Part shown: piece by piece, positions 56,250-64,000 of the stretch | Layout of the letters: each line of letters begins with the position of its first letter | Position numbering within the stretch: position 1 is the first letter of the stretch | NCBI RefSeq assembly: GCF_000379605.1 | Contig: NZ_KB902691.1 | Location: 757 to 64,756, forward strand | Direction: 5' to 3' | Source of the DNA: Rhizobium giardinii bv. giardinii H152 | GTDB taxonomy: Bacteria; Pseudomonadota; Alphaproteobacteria; Rhizobiales; Rhizobiaceae | DNA length: 64,000 nucleotides | Notes under the pieces: generated by a model | Told to the model about the DNA's origin: nothing | The model's input: the letters and a program-made list of their open reading frames with translations, nothing else | The model's database searches: none | Position numbers and translations under genes: made by a program

Positions 56250-56326
56250 TGGTAGCGGGAGAGGGACTCGAACCCCCGACACGCGGATTATGATTCCGCT
56301 GCTCTAACCACCTGAGCTACCCCGCC
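56250..56326 (-). tRNA. tRNA-Met (CAT), elongator
   Basis: Read on the minus strand, 77 bases fold as a tRNA: acceptor ggcggg.., D arm gctcag-gtggttagagc, anticodon stem gcgga with loop atCATaa and tccgc, T arm with ggttcgagtcc, and encoded CCA. The anticodon CAT means Met or, if lysidine-modified, Ile2. The body resembles rhizobial elongator tRNA-Met more than tRNA-Ile2, and it lacks the initiator C1-A72 and three-GC anticodon stem. Confidence 0.93.
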
Positions 56327-56486
56327 GCCGGAACGTTGACATGGGCCTTGGCCGCTGTCGTCGCCGTCAGTGGGGCGGCTTATAAGGTGCGGTTCATGCC
56401 GGTGTCAAGCCGAGCCGTTTTAAAAAATTGCAAGTTTTCCAATGGCCGTGCACGCCGAGCAACTGCGGCCCGGCGCTGCGGCCTAC

Positions 56487-57683
56487 TTACGCAGCGGCCG
56501 AGCTGCGCAGCAGGTCCTTCAACGCCGCCTCGGCGGCCGCTTCGCGTTCAGAGCGCAGGATGAAACCACCGCCATAGACGCGGGCGTCCTCGCCGGTGCC
56601 GGAATAGAGCGCGCAGGCCTGCCCGGGGGCAACGCCCGCCTCGCCTTCCAGAAGTTCGACGGAGATGCCGCCTGCATCGGCGTGCAGTATGGCGGGTGCC
56701 GGCTGGCGCGTGGAGCGCACCTTGGCGAAGCAGGCAAAACCGCCTGCCGCGACTTCATGGATATCGCCGTCGCCCAGCCAGTTGACGTCGCGCAGATAGA
56801 CGCGGCGCGTCTCCAACGCTTCCTTCGGGCCGACGATGACGCGACGCGAGCGAGCGTCGAGATGCACGACATAAAGCGGTTCGCCGGTAGCGATGCCGAT
56901 ACCGCGGCGCTGGCCGATGGTGTAATGCAGGATGCCCTCGTGGCTGCCGAGAACCCGGCCATCGAGATGGACGATATCGCCCGACAGCGCCGCATTCGGC
57001 TTCAGCTTCGAGACGATATCGGAATATTTGCCCTGCGGTACGAAACAGATGTCCTGGCTGTCTGCCTTCTTGGCGACGACGAGGCCCATCTCTTCGGCCA
57101 GCGCCCGGGTTTCGGCCTTGGTGAGGCTGCCGAGCGGGAAACGCAGATAGTCGATCTGCTCCTGAGTCGTGGCAAAGAGGAAATAGCTCTGGTCGCGATC
57201 GGCATCGGCCGGCCGGAAGAGCGCGCGGCGGTCGGGCGCGCCGGGCTGGGGATTTGCCCTGGAGCGGATGTAATGCCCCGTCGCCAGGGCATCGGCGCCA
57301 AGTTCGCGGGCGGTCGCGAGCAGATCGGCGAACTTGACCGTCTGGTTGCATGCGACGCAGGGGATCGGCGTTTCGCCGGCGACATAGCTTTCCGCAAAGG
57401 GATTGATGACGGTCTCGCGAAAGCGCTGTTCATAGTCGAGCACGTAATGCGGAATGCCGAGGACTTCGCAGACGCGGCGCGCGTCGTCGATATCCTGGCC
57501 TGCGCAACAGGAACCGGCCCGGTGCACGGCAGCGCCATGATCGTAGAGCTGCAGGGTGATGCCGAGGACATCGTAGCCCTCGCGCTTCAGGATGCCGGCC
57601 ACGACGGAGGAATCGACGCCGCCGGACATGGCAACGACGACGCGCGTATCTTCGGGCTTGCGGTCAAAATCGAGACTGTTCAC
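56487..57683 (-). CDS. mnmA: tRNA-specific 2-thiouridylase MnmA
   Basis: A 398-residue enzyme that thiolates U34 of tRNA-Lys, -Glu and -Gln. The ATP-pyrophosphatase loop is MSGGVDSSV (19-27). The catalytic cysteines are in [11 protein letters not shown] (Cys112) and [21 protein letters not shown] marks the middle domain. The start is GTG at 57683 (GGAAG upstream), which gives the rhizobial start [22 protein letters not shown]; an ATG 30 bases further upstream is also possible. The tusA-like gene in the window may supply sulfur. Confidence 0.93.
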   Translation of the reverse strand: MNSLDFDRKPEDTRVVVAMSGGVDSSVVAGILKREGYDVLGITLQLYDHGAAVHRAGSCCAGQDIDDARRVCEVLGIPHYVLDYEQRFRETVINPFAESYVAGETPIPCVACNQTVKFADLLATARELGADALATGHYIRSRANPQPGAPDRRALFRPADADRDQSYFLFATTQEQIDYLRFPLGSLTKAETRALAEEMGLVVAKKADSQDICFVPQGKYSDIVSKLKPNAALSGDIVHLDGRVLGSHEGILHYTIGQRRGIGIATGEPLYVVHLDARSRRVIVGPKEALETRRVYLRDVNWLGDGDIHEVAAGGFACFAKVRSTRQPAPAILHADAGGISVELLEGEAGVAPGQACALYSGTGEDARVYGGGFILRSEREAAAEAALKDLLRSSAAA

Positions 57684-57858
57684 GGCTTCCAATCCGGCGT
57701 TCCGGTCCATCGGCGGGTTTCGGCACTTCTGCGCGACCATACCCTGTTTCCTGCAAACGGCCAACGCCGCAGCGAAGCGGGCTTGGGCGACGCCTGTCCG
57801 CAAGCCCGCTATATAGAAAGTCGCGAGGGAATGGACAAGAGAGCGCTGAAAGCGTGCT

Positions 57859-58605
57859 TCAGATCAGCTTCATCCGCATGGCGCGGGCAATCGCCTGCAT
57901 CCGGTTGACGGCATCGAGCTTGCGCGTCGCGGTCTTGAAATAGCTGGAGACGGTGTAGACGGAGATCCCGAGAATGATGGCGATCTCGTCGCTGCTCTTG
58001 CCGGCCGCCGCCCAGCGCGGGCATTCGATCTCGCGGGCCGACAGCTTGTCGCGCACCGAGGTCCCGGCCTCGAAGGTGCGCTCGAGGGTTTCGAGCAACT
58101 GCAGCAGGGTCAGATAGAGATCCGCGGTCTCTGCCCTGTCCGGGTCGGCGCGCGTACCGGAAAGAAGGACGGCAAAAGCCTCACCGGCCGTCGTATGCAT
58201 GAGGACGGCAAAGGCGTTGCGCATCGCCGGGCCCGCAAACAGCGTACCGATCGCATCGACGGCTTTGTCCCCCTCGGCGTTCACGAGGAGGACCGTTTCG
58301 GCAAAAATCGGCAGCTTTGTCTGGCGCAGGCGCTCGACCAGCATGCTGGCATGGAACACCGTAGCCGCATCATATTGCCGTACCATGTCGGAGGGCCAGT
58401 TGCTCAGCACAAGGCGCTCGGCAAAGCGCTGTTGCTCGCCGGAGGGAAGGCGCGCGATCATGAAGTGGCTGAAGCCAAACTTCGCCGTACACTGGCGCAT
58501 CAGGTGCAGCACTTCATATTCCGTCTGGACTGCGGAACTGTTCATGCCGGAAAGGAAATCAGCATACGCCTCGGTCCGCAAGACCAGCCTGTCATGGTCG
58601 CTCAT
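57859..58605 (-). CDS. LuxR-family transcriptional regulator with autoinducer-binding-like domain
   Basis: A 248-residue regulator. The N-terminal domain (about 20-170) has the length and pattern of the autoinducer-binding fold ([26 protein letters not shown]). The C-terminal LuxR helix-turn-helix is intact ([43 protein letters not shown]). No LuxI-type synthase is in the window, so it may be a solo receptor or respond to another signal. The start is uncertain (ATG 58605 or GTG 58620). It lies 175 bases before mnmA on the same strand. Confidence 0.85.
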   Translation of the reverse strand: MSDHDRLVLRTEAYADFLSGMNSSAVQTEYEVLHLMRQCTAKFGFSHFMIARLPSGEQQRFAERLVLSNWPSDMVRQYDAATVFHASMLVERLRQTKLPIFAETVLLVNAEGDKAVDAIGTLFAGPAMRNAFAVLMHTTAGEAFAVLLSGTRADPDRAETADLYLTLLQLLETLERTFEAGTSVRDKLSAREIECPRWAAAGKSSDEIAIILGISVYTVSSYFKTATRKLDAVNRMQAIARAMRMKLI

Positions 58606-59131
58606 AATTTCGGTCACCACTTGCCGGCCCGGGCCGCCGGCGCCTCAAGAAAAATTCTCGTTCGGGTATTTTCTCTTAAAGCAGCACGGTTGGCCAAACA
58701 GCGACAAAACTCCGAAAGCGCCGGGAAAAGACACGATCGAAGCAACAGACCGGAGCTTGGAAATAATGTGATGCACAGAGCGCATTCGGAGCATCGAAAA
58801 GATGCTCTATTTATCAATAACGAGGCGTATCTACCAAATTTTCTATCAAACTGTACTGCTATATTTGCATGGCTCCCATGCGGACGCTTTGTCGAGAGCC
58901 TCCATCAGCTTGCAACGGGGATAAGAGAGGGCCGTTAAAAACTATTTGCCTTTGCGGGACACGCCCCCAACCGGCTGGCACTGCAGGGGCGGACAAATCT
59001 CAGGTCCATTGGCAGCGACGCCCCGGAAGCCTCTAAAATTATTAGCAAATTGTTACCGTGCGCTTAGGCAAATGTTAAATGTGGCAAGGTAGGTTGCACG
59101 TATATGGTCTTGAGTATGTGTAGAGAGTCCA
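58606..59131. promoter_or_regulatory. AT-rich spacer with two CtrA-like sites before sciP
   Basis: No convincing gene. Two near matches to the CtrA consensus lie 22 bases apart: TTAG-N7-TTAC at 59042-59056 and TTAG-N7-TTAA at 59064-59078, 54-90 bases before the sciP start. A GANTC (CcrM) site at 59125-59129 overlaps the sciP ribosome-binding region. Confidence 0.5.
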
Positions 59132-59407
59132 ATGACCGAAATGATACGACCCCGCGTGAAATATGTCATCGGACCCGATGGCAGCCCCTTGACGATTGCA
59201 GACCTGCCGCCGGCCAATACCCGCCGCTGGGTCATCCGCCGCAAGGCTGAAGTCGTCGCCGCCGTTCGTGGCGGGCTTCTGAGCCTGGAAGAAGCCTGTG
59301 AACGTTATACCCTGACCGTCGAAGAATTCCTGTCCTGGCAGTCCTCCATCAACGACCATGGCCTCGCCGGCTTGCGCACGACGCGTATCCAGCAGTACCG
59401 CCACTAA
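59132..59407 (+). CDS. sciP: CtrA inhibitor SciP (DUF1153)
   Basis: A 91-residue protein of the DUF1153 family. The sequence YVIGPDGSPLTIADLPPANTRRWVIRRKAEVVAAVRGGLLSLEEACERYTLTVEEFLSWQ is the conserved helix-turn-helix-like core. In Caulobacter SciP binds CtrA at promoters and blocks RNA polymerase recruitment in swarmer cells. Its position about 1.3 kb from ctrA and the CtrA-like sites in its own promoter fit a negative feedback loop. Confidence 0.93.
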   Translation: MTEMIRPRVKYVIGPDGSPLTIADLPPANTRRWVIRRKAEVVAAVRGGLLSLEEACERYTLTVEEFLSWQSSINDHGLAGLRTTRIQQYRH

Positions 59408-59549
59408 TCGACGCGCCAAGCGAAACCATTTTCGGGCGGTTGCCATGAACCCGGCAACCGCCCGACGCATTTTCACCGACCAGCTACCCTTCGCGTTCTG
59501 CTCGCGGCATGCCATATATCCACAAGCAGACAATCCGGATGGGTGGCCC

Positions 59550-59831
59550 ATGAATATCGAACTTGAGGAAGCCGGCTCGCACGGCCGCTACAGTGTGACG
59601 GTTGAAGGTCACACCGCCGAAATGACCTATTCCCGGTCATCGCCGCACCTGATCATCATCGATCACACCGCCGTCCCCGACGCGCTGCGCGGCAAGGGCG
59701 TCGGTCAGGCGCTCGCTGCCCATGCGATCGAGGCGGCCCGCAAAGGGGGCTGGAAGATCATTCCGCTCTGCCCTTTCATGCGCGCCCAGACGCTGCGCCA
59801 CGCCGAATGGCAGGACGTCGTCCAGAGATAG
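59550..59831 (+). CDS. GCN5-related N-acetyltransferase, YjdJ type
   Basis: A 93-residue minimal acetyltransferase. The acetyl-CoA-binding motif is VPDALRGKGVGQALAAHAIEAARKGGWKIIPLCPFM, preceded by HLIIIDHTAV. This is the whole PF14542-type domain. The substrate is unknown. The ATG at 59550 gives the family start; the longer frame upstream does not resemble relatives. It ends in a shared terminator with the fliJ-like gene on the other strand. Confidence 0.88.
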   Translation: MNIELEEAGSHGRYSVTVEGHTAEMTYSRSSPHLIIIDHTAVPDALRGKGVGQALAAHAIEAARKGGWKIIPLCPFMRAQTLRHAEWQDVVQR

Positions 59832-59868
59832 GACTGCGCCGCCCCGACGCAACGCGCCAAAAACGCAC

Positions 59869-59916
59869 AAGGCCCTCCTCACGAACTTGAGACAAGTCCG
59901 TCAGAAGGGCCTTTTT
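59869..59916. terminator. Bidirectional terminator between the GNAT and fliJ-like genes
   Basis: aaggccct (59869-59876) pairs with agggcctt (59906-59913), with an inner hairpin acttg-aga-caagt (59885-59897). A T-run follows on the plus side. On the minus side only a short T-run precedes (ttgtgcgttttt), so termination there is less certain. Confidence 0.7.
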
Positions 59917-59930
59917 GCGCGCTGAATGCT

Positions 59931-60281
59931 TTAAGCGCGCATGCGAACGCCACTGTCGCGCTCTTCGAGCGCGGCCGCCTTTGCGAATTCCGCCTGGACT
60001 TCCTCCAGCGCCAGTTCCGCCGCATCCTGTTGCACCTTCAACTCCCGGACCGAGACCTGCAGGTTGTCGGCCCGCTGCCGGGCAGCCTTGGCAAACGTCG
60101 GATAGGCAAAATGCGAAGGATCGGAAATGCCAGACTTCTTCTCTTCGAACGTGATCTGGTTTTCCAATTCCTTGGTCATCCGCTCAAATTCGGCCATCAT
60201 CATTTGAAGCTGGTTCAACTGACGCTGCTTCTCCTTCACCTGAAATTCCTTCAGGCGAACAAGGCTCTCACGTGACTTCAT
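59931..60281 (-). CDS. fliJ: FliJ-like coiled-coil protein
   Basis: A 116-residue, almost fully helical protein (MKSRESLVRLKEFQVKEKQRQLNQLQMMMAEFERMTKELENQ...). It resembles the flagellar export chaperone FliJ, which works with the FliI ATPase at the export gate. In rhizobia this gene lies beside ctrA rather than in the main flagellar cluster. GGGAG lies eight bases before the ATG at 60281. It diverges from ctrA, so the CtrA/GANTC region between them may act on both. Confidence 0.75.
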   Translation of the reverse strand: MKSRESLVRLKEFQVKEKQRQLNQLQMMMAEFERMTKELENQITFEEKKSGISDPSHFAYPTFAKAARQRADNLQVSVRELKVQQDAAELALEEVQAEFAKAAALEERDSGVRMRA

Positions 60282-60724
60282 ACGCAATACTCCCGTGATG
60301 CGAGACCCCGGTTACCGGATTATGGCCCGTCCAACCGACCTGCCGTGTCGGAAAATGAAAAAATTTCCAGCGATCTTAACAAAATCCTACCGCTGGTAAC
60401 CTTTCGTTTACGGGCATCGTTAATCATAGGGACGATCATTTAAGGGTCAGTAAATGCCGGATGTTAAATTTGATGTTCGGCATAGATTGAGTCGGATGAG
60501 TCAGATAGCCGATTTTCTTAATGTGGCGCATTAAGGATGTCATTCCGGATTCACTTTGAAAATCAGAGGACTGCAAAAAATATTTAACATTTTCGATTCA
60601 CCTTGCCAGAGTGAATCAGAATTTGTTAACCATTTGCTGGCAGCCTCCAAATCAGGCAACGACTGGATCCGTATCGCGTAAGGGGGCCATCAACGACCTT
60701 TCGGCGGCGGAAAAGGGGACAATT
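60282..60724. promoter_or_regulatory. ctrA promoter region with GANTC cluster, CtrA-like site and palindrome
   Basis: A 443-base AT-rich spacer between fliJ-like and ctrA. Five GANTC methylation sites lie in 129 bases: 60489, 60498, 60548, 60595 and 60613 (first base). A CtrA-like site TTAA-gggtcag-TAAA is at 60440-60454 and a half-site ttaaccat near 60626. A 19-base inverted repeat, cttaatg-tggcg-cattaag, is at 60517-60535. This fits CcrM- and CtrA-controlled transcription of ctrA as known in Caulobacter and Sinorhizobium. Confidence 0.65.
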
Positions 60725-61423
60725 ATGCGGGTTCTACTGATTGAAGACGACAGCGCCACAGCGCAGAGCATCGAACTGATGCTCAAGTCGGAAAGTTTTA
60801 ACGTTTACACCACCGATCTCGGTGAAGAGGGCGTCGATCTCGGCAAGCTCTATGACTACGACATCATTCTGCTCGATCTCAACCTGCCGGATATGTCCGG
60901 ATACGAGGTTTTGAGAACGCTGCGCCTGTCCAAGGTCAAGACGCCGATCCTCATCCTCTCCGGCATGGCCGGCATTGAGGACAAGGTTCGCGGCCTCGGC
61001 TTCGGCGCCGACGACTACATGACCAAGCCTTTCCACAAGGACGAGCTCGTCGCCCGCATCCATGCGATCGTCCGCCGCTCCAAGGGCCATGCGCAGTCGG
61101 TCATCTCGACCGGCGAGCTCATCGTCAACCTGGATGCCAAGACTGTCGAAGTCGGCGGCCAGCGCGTTCACCTGACGGGCAAGGAATACCAGATGCTGGA
61201 GCTTCTCTCGCTCCGCAAGGGCACCACCCTCACCAAGGAAATGTTCCTCAACCACCTTTACGGCGGCATGGACGAGCCGGAACTGAAGATCATCGACGTC
61301 TTCATCTGCAAGCTGCGCAAGAAGCTGGCCAATGCCGCAGGCGGCGCGAACTACATCGAGACCGTCTGGGGCCGCGGCTATGTGTTGCGCGAGCCGGACG
61401 GCGATTACGCCGAAAGCGCCTGA
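60725..61423 (+). CDS. ctrA: Cell-cycle master regulator CtrA
   Basis: A 232-residue OmpR-type response regulator. Receiver domain: phosphoacceptor Asp51 ([12 protein letters not shown]), Thr/Ser site ILSGMAG, Lys in [10 protein letters not shown]-terminal winged helix: [52 protein letters not shown], essentially identical to CtrA of Rhizobiales. It controls replication, division and motility genes by binding TTAA-N7-TTAA. It receives phosphate from CckA through ChpT, whose gene is 700 bases downstream. aagggg lies before the ATG. Terminator follows. Confidence 0.97.
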   Translation: MRVLLIEDDSATAQSIELMLKSESFNVYTTDLGEEGVDLGKLYDYDIILLDLNLPDMSGYEVLRTLRLSKVKTPILILSGMAGIEDKVRGLGFGADDYMTKPFHKDELVARIHAIVRRSKGHAQSVISTGELIVNLDAKTVEVGGQRVHLTGKEYQMLELLSLRKGTTLTKEMFLNHLYGGMDEPELKIIDVFICKLRKKLANAAGGANYIETVWGRGYVLREPDGDYAESA

Positions 61424-61505
61424 TTTTCGCCTGTGCCATCACCCGGCGGCGCCCGCATTCCGCATATGTGGAGGCGCCGCGGTTGGTCGTGCCAAAGTGA
61501 ATGTG

Positions 61506-61535
61506 AAAACCCGCCCGAAATGGCGGGTTTTTCCG
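61506..61535 (+). terminator. Terminator of ctrA
   Basis: aaaacccgcc (61506-61515) pairs with ggcgggtttt (61522-61531) around a 6-base loop and continues into T; about 80 bases after the ctrA stop. Confidence 0.85.
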
Positions 61536-61587
61536 TTTCTGGACCCGGGATGCATCGAGACGCCACCCCAACCGCCAAAAGCGCGCA

Positions 61588-61618
61588 TTAAAAAAGCCGC
61601 GACCCGAGGCAGCGGCTT
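61588..61618 (-). terminator. Terminator of the receiver-domain gene
   Basis: On the minus strand aagccgc (61618-61612) pairs with gcggctt (61600-61594) around an 11-base loop, followed by six to seven T (to 61588). Confidence 0.75.
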
Positions 61619-61646
61619 CATCTGGCGGATAGGGAATAGATTTTGC

Positions 61647-62009
61647 TCAGGCGGCAACCGAAGGGCTGCCGAAAACGCTGGTCAGGATCTTGCGATCGAA
61701 GGGCTTCAGAAGGAAGTCGTCGGCACCGGCCCGCTTGCCGGCCATCATCTTCTTCAGGTCGGCTTCGACGACGCAATAATAGATGCGCACGGTCTTGCCG
61801 TTGGGCAGGTTGCGGATATTGGCGATGAGGTCCAACGCGCCATCAAGAGCTGCATCGACGATGATGATATTCGGCAATTCTGCTTCGCAACGCACGAGTG
61901 CCTCGAGGCCGTTGGCGGCCTCGGACACCAGGAAATTCAAGCCGGAGAGAATGCGCTTTCCGACTTTGCGTACGACGTCAGAATCATCGGCAATCATTAA
62001 CCGTTGCAT
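61647..62009 (-). CDS. Single-domain response regulator next to chpT
   Basis: A 120-residue receiver. Acidic residues 8-9 and 11, Asp52 (IIIVDAALDG) and Lys102 (LLKPFDR) are present, but the conserved Thr/Ser switch position reads Cys79 (IYYCVVEAD). AAGGAG lies seven bases before the ATG. It follows chpT on the same strand with a gap of 112 bases and could be a phosphate sink or partner of ChpT. This gene is conserved beside chpT in rhizobia as far as I recall. Confidence 0.83.
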   Translation of the reverse strand: MQRLMIADDSDVVRKVGKRILSGLNFLVSEAANGLEALVRCEAELPNIIIVDAALDGALDLIANIRNLPNGKTVRIYYCVVEADLKKMMAGKRAGADDFLLKPFDRKILTSVFGSPSVAA

Positions 62010-62121
62010 CTCTAGCTCCTTCTTTATACTTAAGCGGGAGTCATTCCCTCACAACAACCGTATGCGGGTTTGGCAAAGATTTTGTTACCGCAGCAGCTAA
62101 AAAGAGATTTATTTCCGATCC

Positions 62122-62769
62122 TCAGGCTTCGGTCACCCTGGCGGAAAAGACGATCTCCTCCGGCGTCGAATCGACCGCGATCTCCATGCCAGCCTCCTCG
62201 GCAAGCAGGACCGTGTAATAGGGCTGGATCGTGTGTGCATCGACCGCTTCTTCAAGGGTGCCGGACAGAAGCTCGATCAGCCTCGGCGGCACGCGCATCA
62301 TCCGGCCCCTGGCGATCAGCTTGAAGACCGCGTCATATTCAGGGTTTTCCAGCACGACCTCGATCGAGCCGCCGCGCGGAATGGCGCCATAGGCGATGAG
62401 GAAAAGATTGAGCAGCAGCTTCACCCGGTTCTTGGCGATGATCACACGCGGGCCGGTCCAGGTGACTTCGGTCTTTTTTTCGACGGAGGCGAAATCCTTC
62501 GCCGCCTTCTCGGCCTCGCCCGTATCGATCGAGGCGCCAACCGAACCGGAAGCGCCGAAGGCGAGCCGCGCGAACTTCAGCCGGACGGAGGCATTGAGCG
62601 CGCTGGTGCGGATCAAGTCCATCGCATCGGCATCCGCCCCGCCCTCGTCCAGAAGCTCGAGGCCGTTGTTGATGGCGCCGACGGGAGAAATGATGTCATG
62701 GCAAACGCGGCTGCACAGAAGCGCTGCGAGATCGGGACCGGTCAAGGTCAGGTTCGGGTTCTTTCCCAT
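62122..62769 (-). CDS. chpT: Histidine phosphotransferase ChpT
   Basis: A 215-residue phosphotransferase. The phosphorylated His24 is in LLCSRVCHDIISPVGAINNGLELL, the histidine-kinase-like dimer helix. The C-terminal part is a degenerate ATPase-like fold without nucleotide motifs. In Caulobacter and Brucella ChpT passes phosphate from CckA to CtrA and CpdR. Both partners (CtrA and a CpdR-like protein) are in this window. Confidence 0.93.
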   Translation of the reverse strand: MGKNPNLTLTGPDLAALLCSRVCHDIISPVGAINNGLELLDEGGADADAMDLIRTSALNASVRLKFARLAFGASGSVGASIDTGEAEKAAKDFASVEKKTEVTWTGPRVIIAKNRVKLLLNLFLIAYGAIPRGGSIEVVLENPEYDAVFKLIARGRMMRVPPRLIELLSGTLEEAVDAHTIQPYYTVLLAEEAGMEIAVDSTPEEIVFSARVTEA

Positions 62770-62917
62770 ATCGTTTCCTCAATAGCCGTCTTTCGGCTTC
62801 CGGCTCATAAAGCGTGGTCTGGCGGCTGGCGCGATGCTTTGCCCAGCACTTGTGTAGCCCGCGAAGATTGCGCGGACATAGCGTCAAGGGCGAAGACCAT
62901 AAAGACACCACATTTGG

Positions 62918-62932
62918 TAAACCGATTGTTAA
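62918..62932 (+). promoter_or_regulatory. CtrA-like site between chpT and eipA
   Basis: TAAA-CCGATTG-TTAA differs in one base from TTAA-N7-TTAA. It lies 115-130 bases before eipA and about 150 bases before chpT. Confidence 0.45.
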
Positions 62933-63047
62933 GATCATCGGTTCAAATTGCTGACAATCAGCCCGGACCCGCGACAAGGCGGACCGGGGCAAGACAACGG
63001 CCCGCAAATGAACGCGCGTGGCCGCTCCCGGATTTACGGAGAAAGCT

Positions 63048-63638
63048 ATGCAACGGATCGCCAATGCCGTGAAAACCATCCTCCTGCGCACGCTCGTGAC
63101 GTTGACGGCTGCTTTCAGCCTTGTGACCGCTTCGCATGCGCAGAGTGCCAACGGCAACCAGTACAGCATGCAGGAAATCGTCGACGCCGGTCACGGCTTC
63201 TTCGGATCGACCGCCGGCGGCCTTGCCAAGGTGGTCGAGAACGCATTTTCCAAATACGGCCTGCCGAACGGTTACATCCTTGGCCAGGAAGGCTCCGGCG
63301 CTTTCGTGGCCGGCCTCACCTACGGCGAAGGCGACCTCTACACAAAGAACGCCGGACAGCACAACGTGTTCTGGCAGGGCCCGTCGCTCGGCATCGACTG
63401 GGGCGGCCAGGGCAGCCGCGCGATGATGCTGGTCTACAACCTTCCAGCGGTCCCCTCGCTCTACAAGCGCTTCGGCGGCGTCTCCGGCTCCGCCTATGTG
63501 GTCGCAGGCGTCGGCATGACCGTGCTGACCGATGACAACATCGTGCTGGTGCCGATCCGCACCGGGATCGGCGCACGACTGGGCATCAATGTCGGCTATT
63601 TGAAGCTCACCGAGCAGCCGACATGGAACCCCTTCTGA
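63048..63638 (+). CDS. eipA: Envelope integrity protein EipA-like (DUF1134)
   Basis: A 196-residue exported protein: a signal peptide (cut after SHA, near residue 31) and the DUF1134 domain (MQEIVDAGHGFFGSTAGGLAKVVENAFSKYGLPNGYILGQEGSGAFVAGLTYGEG ... WQGPSLGIDWGGQGSR). The Brucella homologue EipA is a periplasmic protein needed for envelope integrity and is controlled by CtrA. A CtrA-like site precedes this copy. gga-gaaagct before the ATG at 63048 provides the ribosome site. Confidence 0.9.
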   Translation: MQRIANAVKTILLRTLVTLTAAFSLVTASHAQSANGNQYSMQEIVDAGHGFFGSTAGGLAKVVENAFSKYGLPNGYILGQEGSGAFVAGLTYGEGDLYTKNAGQHNVFWQGPSLGIDWGGQGSRAMMLVYNLPAVPSLYKRFGGVSGSAYVVAGVGMTVLTDDNIVLVPIRTGIGARLGINVGYLKLTEQPTWNPF

Positions 63639-63674
63639 GATAAAGGCGCGGTTATTGTTTCCATCATTTGTTCA

Positions 63675-63706
63675 GCGGACGCGTCTTGCAAAAAAGGCGC
63701 GTCCGC
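63675..63706. repeat. Perfect 9-bp hairpin downstream of eipA
   Basis: gcggacgcg (63675-63683) and cgcgtccgc (63698-63706) are exact reverse complements with a 14-base loop. No T-run follows, so it may be a transcript-end stabiliser or weak terminator for eipA. Confidence 0.6.
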
Positions 63707-63794
63707 GAATACTTGAAGTGATAGTGTGGGTACGCTTGCGAACCTGGTGAGACGAGAACCATTGCCGTGTGCTTCGAATTGAAATGGCCAGCCC

Positions 63795-64000
63795 TTGATT
63801 GAATTCGCACTCCTGTTTGCGCTCGGTTTCCTGACGGCGGCCATTCTCGGCCTTCTGGCTGCGCCTGCCGTTTACAAACGTATTGTCCGCTTCGCCGAAG
63901 ATCGGCTGAAGGCGACGATGCCGCTGTCTCCACAGGAAGTGCGGGCACAGAAGGATGCGGCCCGCGCCGGTTATGCCGCGGAAAACGCCCGCACCAGCCA
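63795..64000 (+). CDS. Membrane protein with N-terminal helix, 5' part
   Basis: From TTG at 63795 the frame is open to the window end (68 codons). It begins MIEFALLFALGFLTAAILG with one membrane helix (about 3-24), then a basic, helical region (AVYKRIVRFAEDRLKATMPLSPQEVRAQKDAARAGYAAENARTS). I recall a long, coiled-coil rhizobial protein of unknown function with this start. The rest is outside the window. Confidence 0.7.
   Translation, partial: MIEFALLFALGFLTAAILGLLAAPAVYKRIVRFAEDRLKATMPLSPQEVRAQKDAARAGYAAENARTS

Noticed and set aside
56250-56326. Reading the CAT tRNA as tRNA-Ile2 or initiator tRNA
   Set aside because: The initiator features (unpaired position 1-72, three GC pairs in the anticodon stem) are absent. 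The body resembles rhizobial elongator tRNA-Met more than Ile2, although TilS recognition cannot be excluded by eye.
57859-58605. A complete quorum-sensing pair
   Set aside because: Only the LuxR-type receptor is present; no LuxI-like synthase could be found in the window.
58614-58938. Short frames on both strands in the spacer before sciP
   Set aside because: No ribosome sites, Cys- and Arg-rich random-looking translations; the region looks regulatory.

Overview
The window looks like about 64 kb of chromosome from an alphaproteobacterium of the order Rhizobiales, most likely Rhizobiaceae (Rhizobium/Agrobacterium/Sinorhizobium relatives). I base this on the high GC content, the proteins themselves and their gene order: argH-lptM-lysA-TIGR02302, hpt-ftsE-ftsX, hisC-tyrC, cobS-cobT, sciP/ctrA/chpT, and a DUF1134 (EipA) protein. 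About 68 protein genes and one tRNA are recognisable. I found no rRNA, CRISPR array, prophage, transposase or insertion sequence. The first gene (etfA) and the last (a one-helix membrane protein) are cut by the window edges.

Layout. 1-9.7 kb: end of etfA, 3-hydroxybutyryl-CoA dehydrogenase, a CSS/EAL c-di-GMP phosphodiesterase, a TlpA-type thioredoxin divergent from argH, then lptM, lysA and a large TIGR02302 membrane protein. 9.9-17.8 kb: an accessory-looking surface-polysaccharide locus with an ArnT-like membrane glycosyltransferase, a small lipoprotein, an AT-rich spacer of about 660 bp, and a compact plus-strand run: UDP-glucuronate-decarboxylase-like enzyme, GalE-like epimerase, processive GT2 synthase, a 64-residue exported peptide and an exported GH26-like glycanase. 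17.9-23.8 kb: a CpdR-like response regulator, hpt, ftsEX, a YdcF protein, plsC and chaC. 24-33.6 kb: DUF2125, tyrC-hisC, methyltransferase, glyoxalase II, cupin, a YddG-like exporter, DUF3108, rpmB, a queuosine-precursor transporter and a phytase-like esterase. 33.7-44.9 kb: cobST, a J-domain protein, bolA, an exported caspase-fold protein, aroKB with a CorC-type protein, a 49-residue membrane protein, xerD and accA. 45-56.3 kb: a lipoprotein L,D-transpeptidase, TusA, DUF930, a COG0523 GTPase, a D,D-carboxypeptidase, an M20 amidohydrolase, an Lrp regulator, a zinc alcohol dehydrogenase divergent from an AraC regulator, several small envelope proteins and tRNA-Met. 56.5-64 kb: mnmA, a LuxR regulator and the cell-cycle cluster sciP, GNAT, fliJ-like, ctrA, a receiver protein, chpT and eipA.

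How the genes fit together. The strongest theme is the CtrA cell-cycle circuit: CtrA, its inhibitor SciP, its phosphotransferase ChpT, a CpdR-like receiver and the envelope protein EipA are all here. Matches or near matches to the CtrA site (TTAA-N7-TTAA) lie before ftsE, sciP, ctrA and eipA, and five GANTC (CcrM) sites cluster before ctrA. A second theme is envelope building: FtsEX, PlsC, D,D-carboxypeptidase, L,D-transpeptidase, LptM and several lipoproteins. The polysaccharide locus is the least familiar part. The exported peptide between synthase and glycanase, the CAA repeat in its leader and the AT-rich promoter region are the best candidates for something undescribed.
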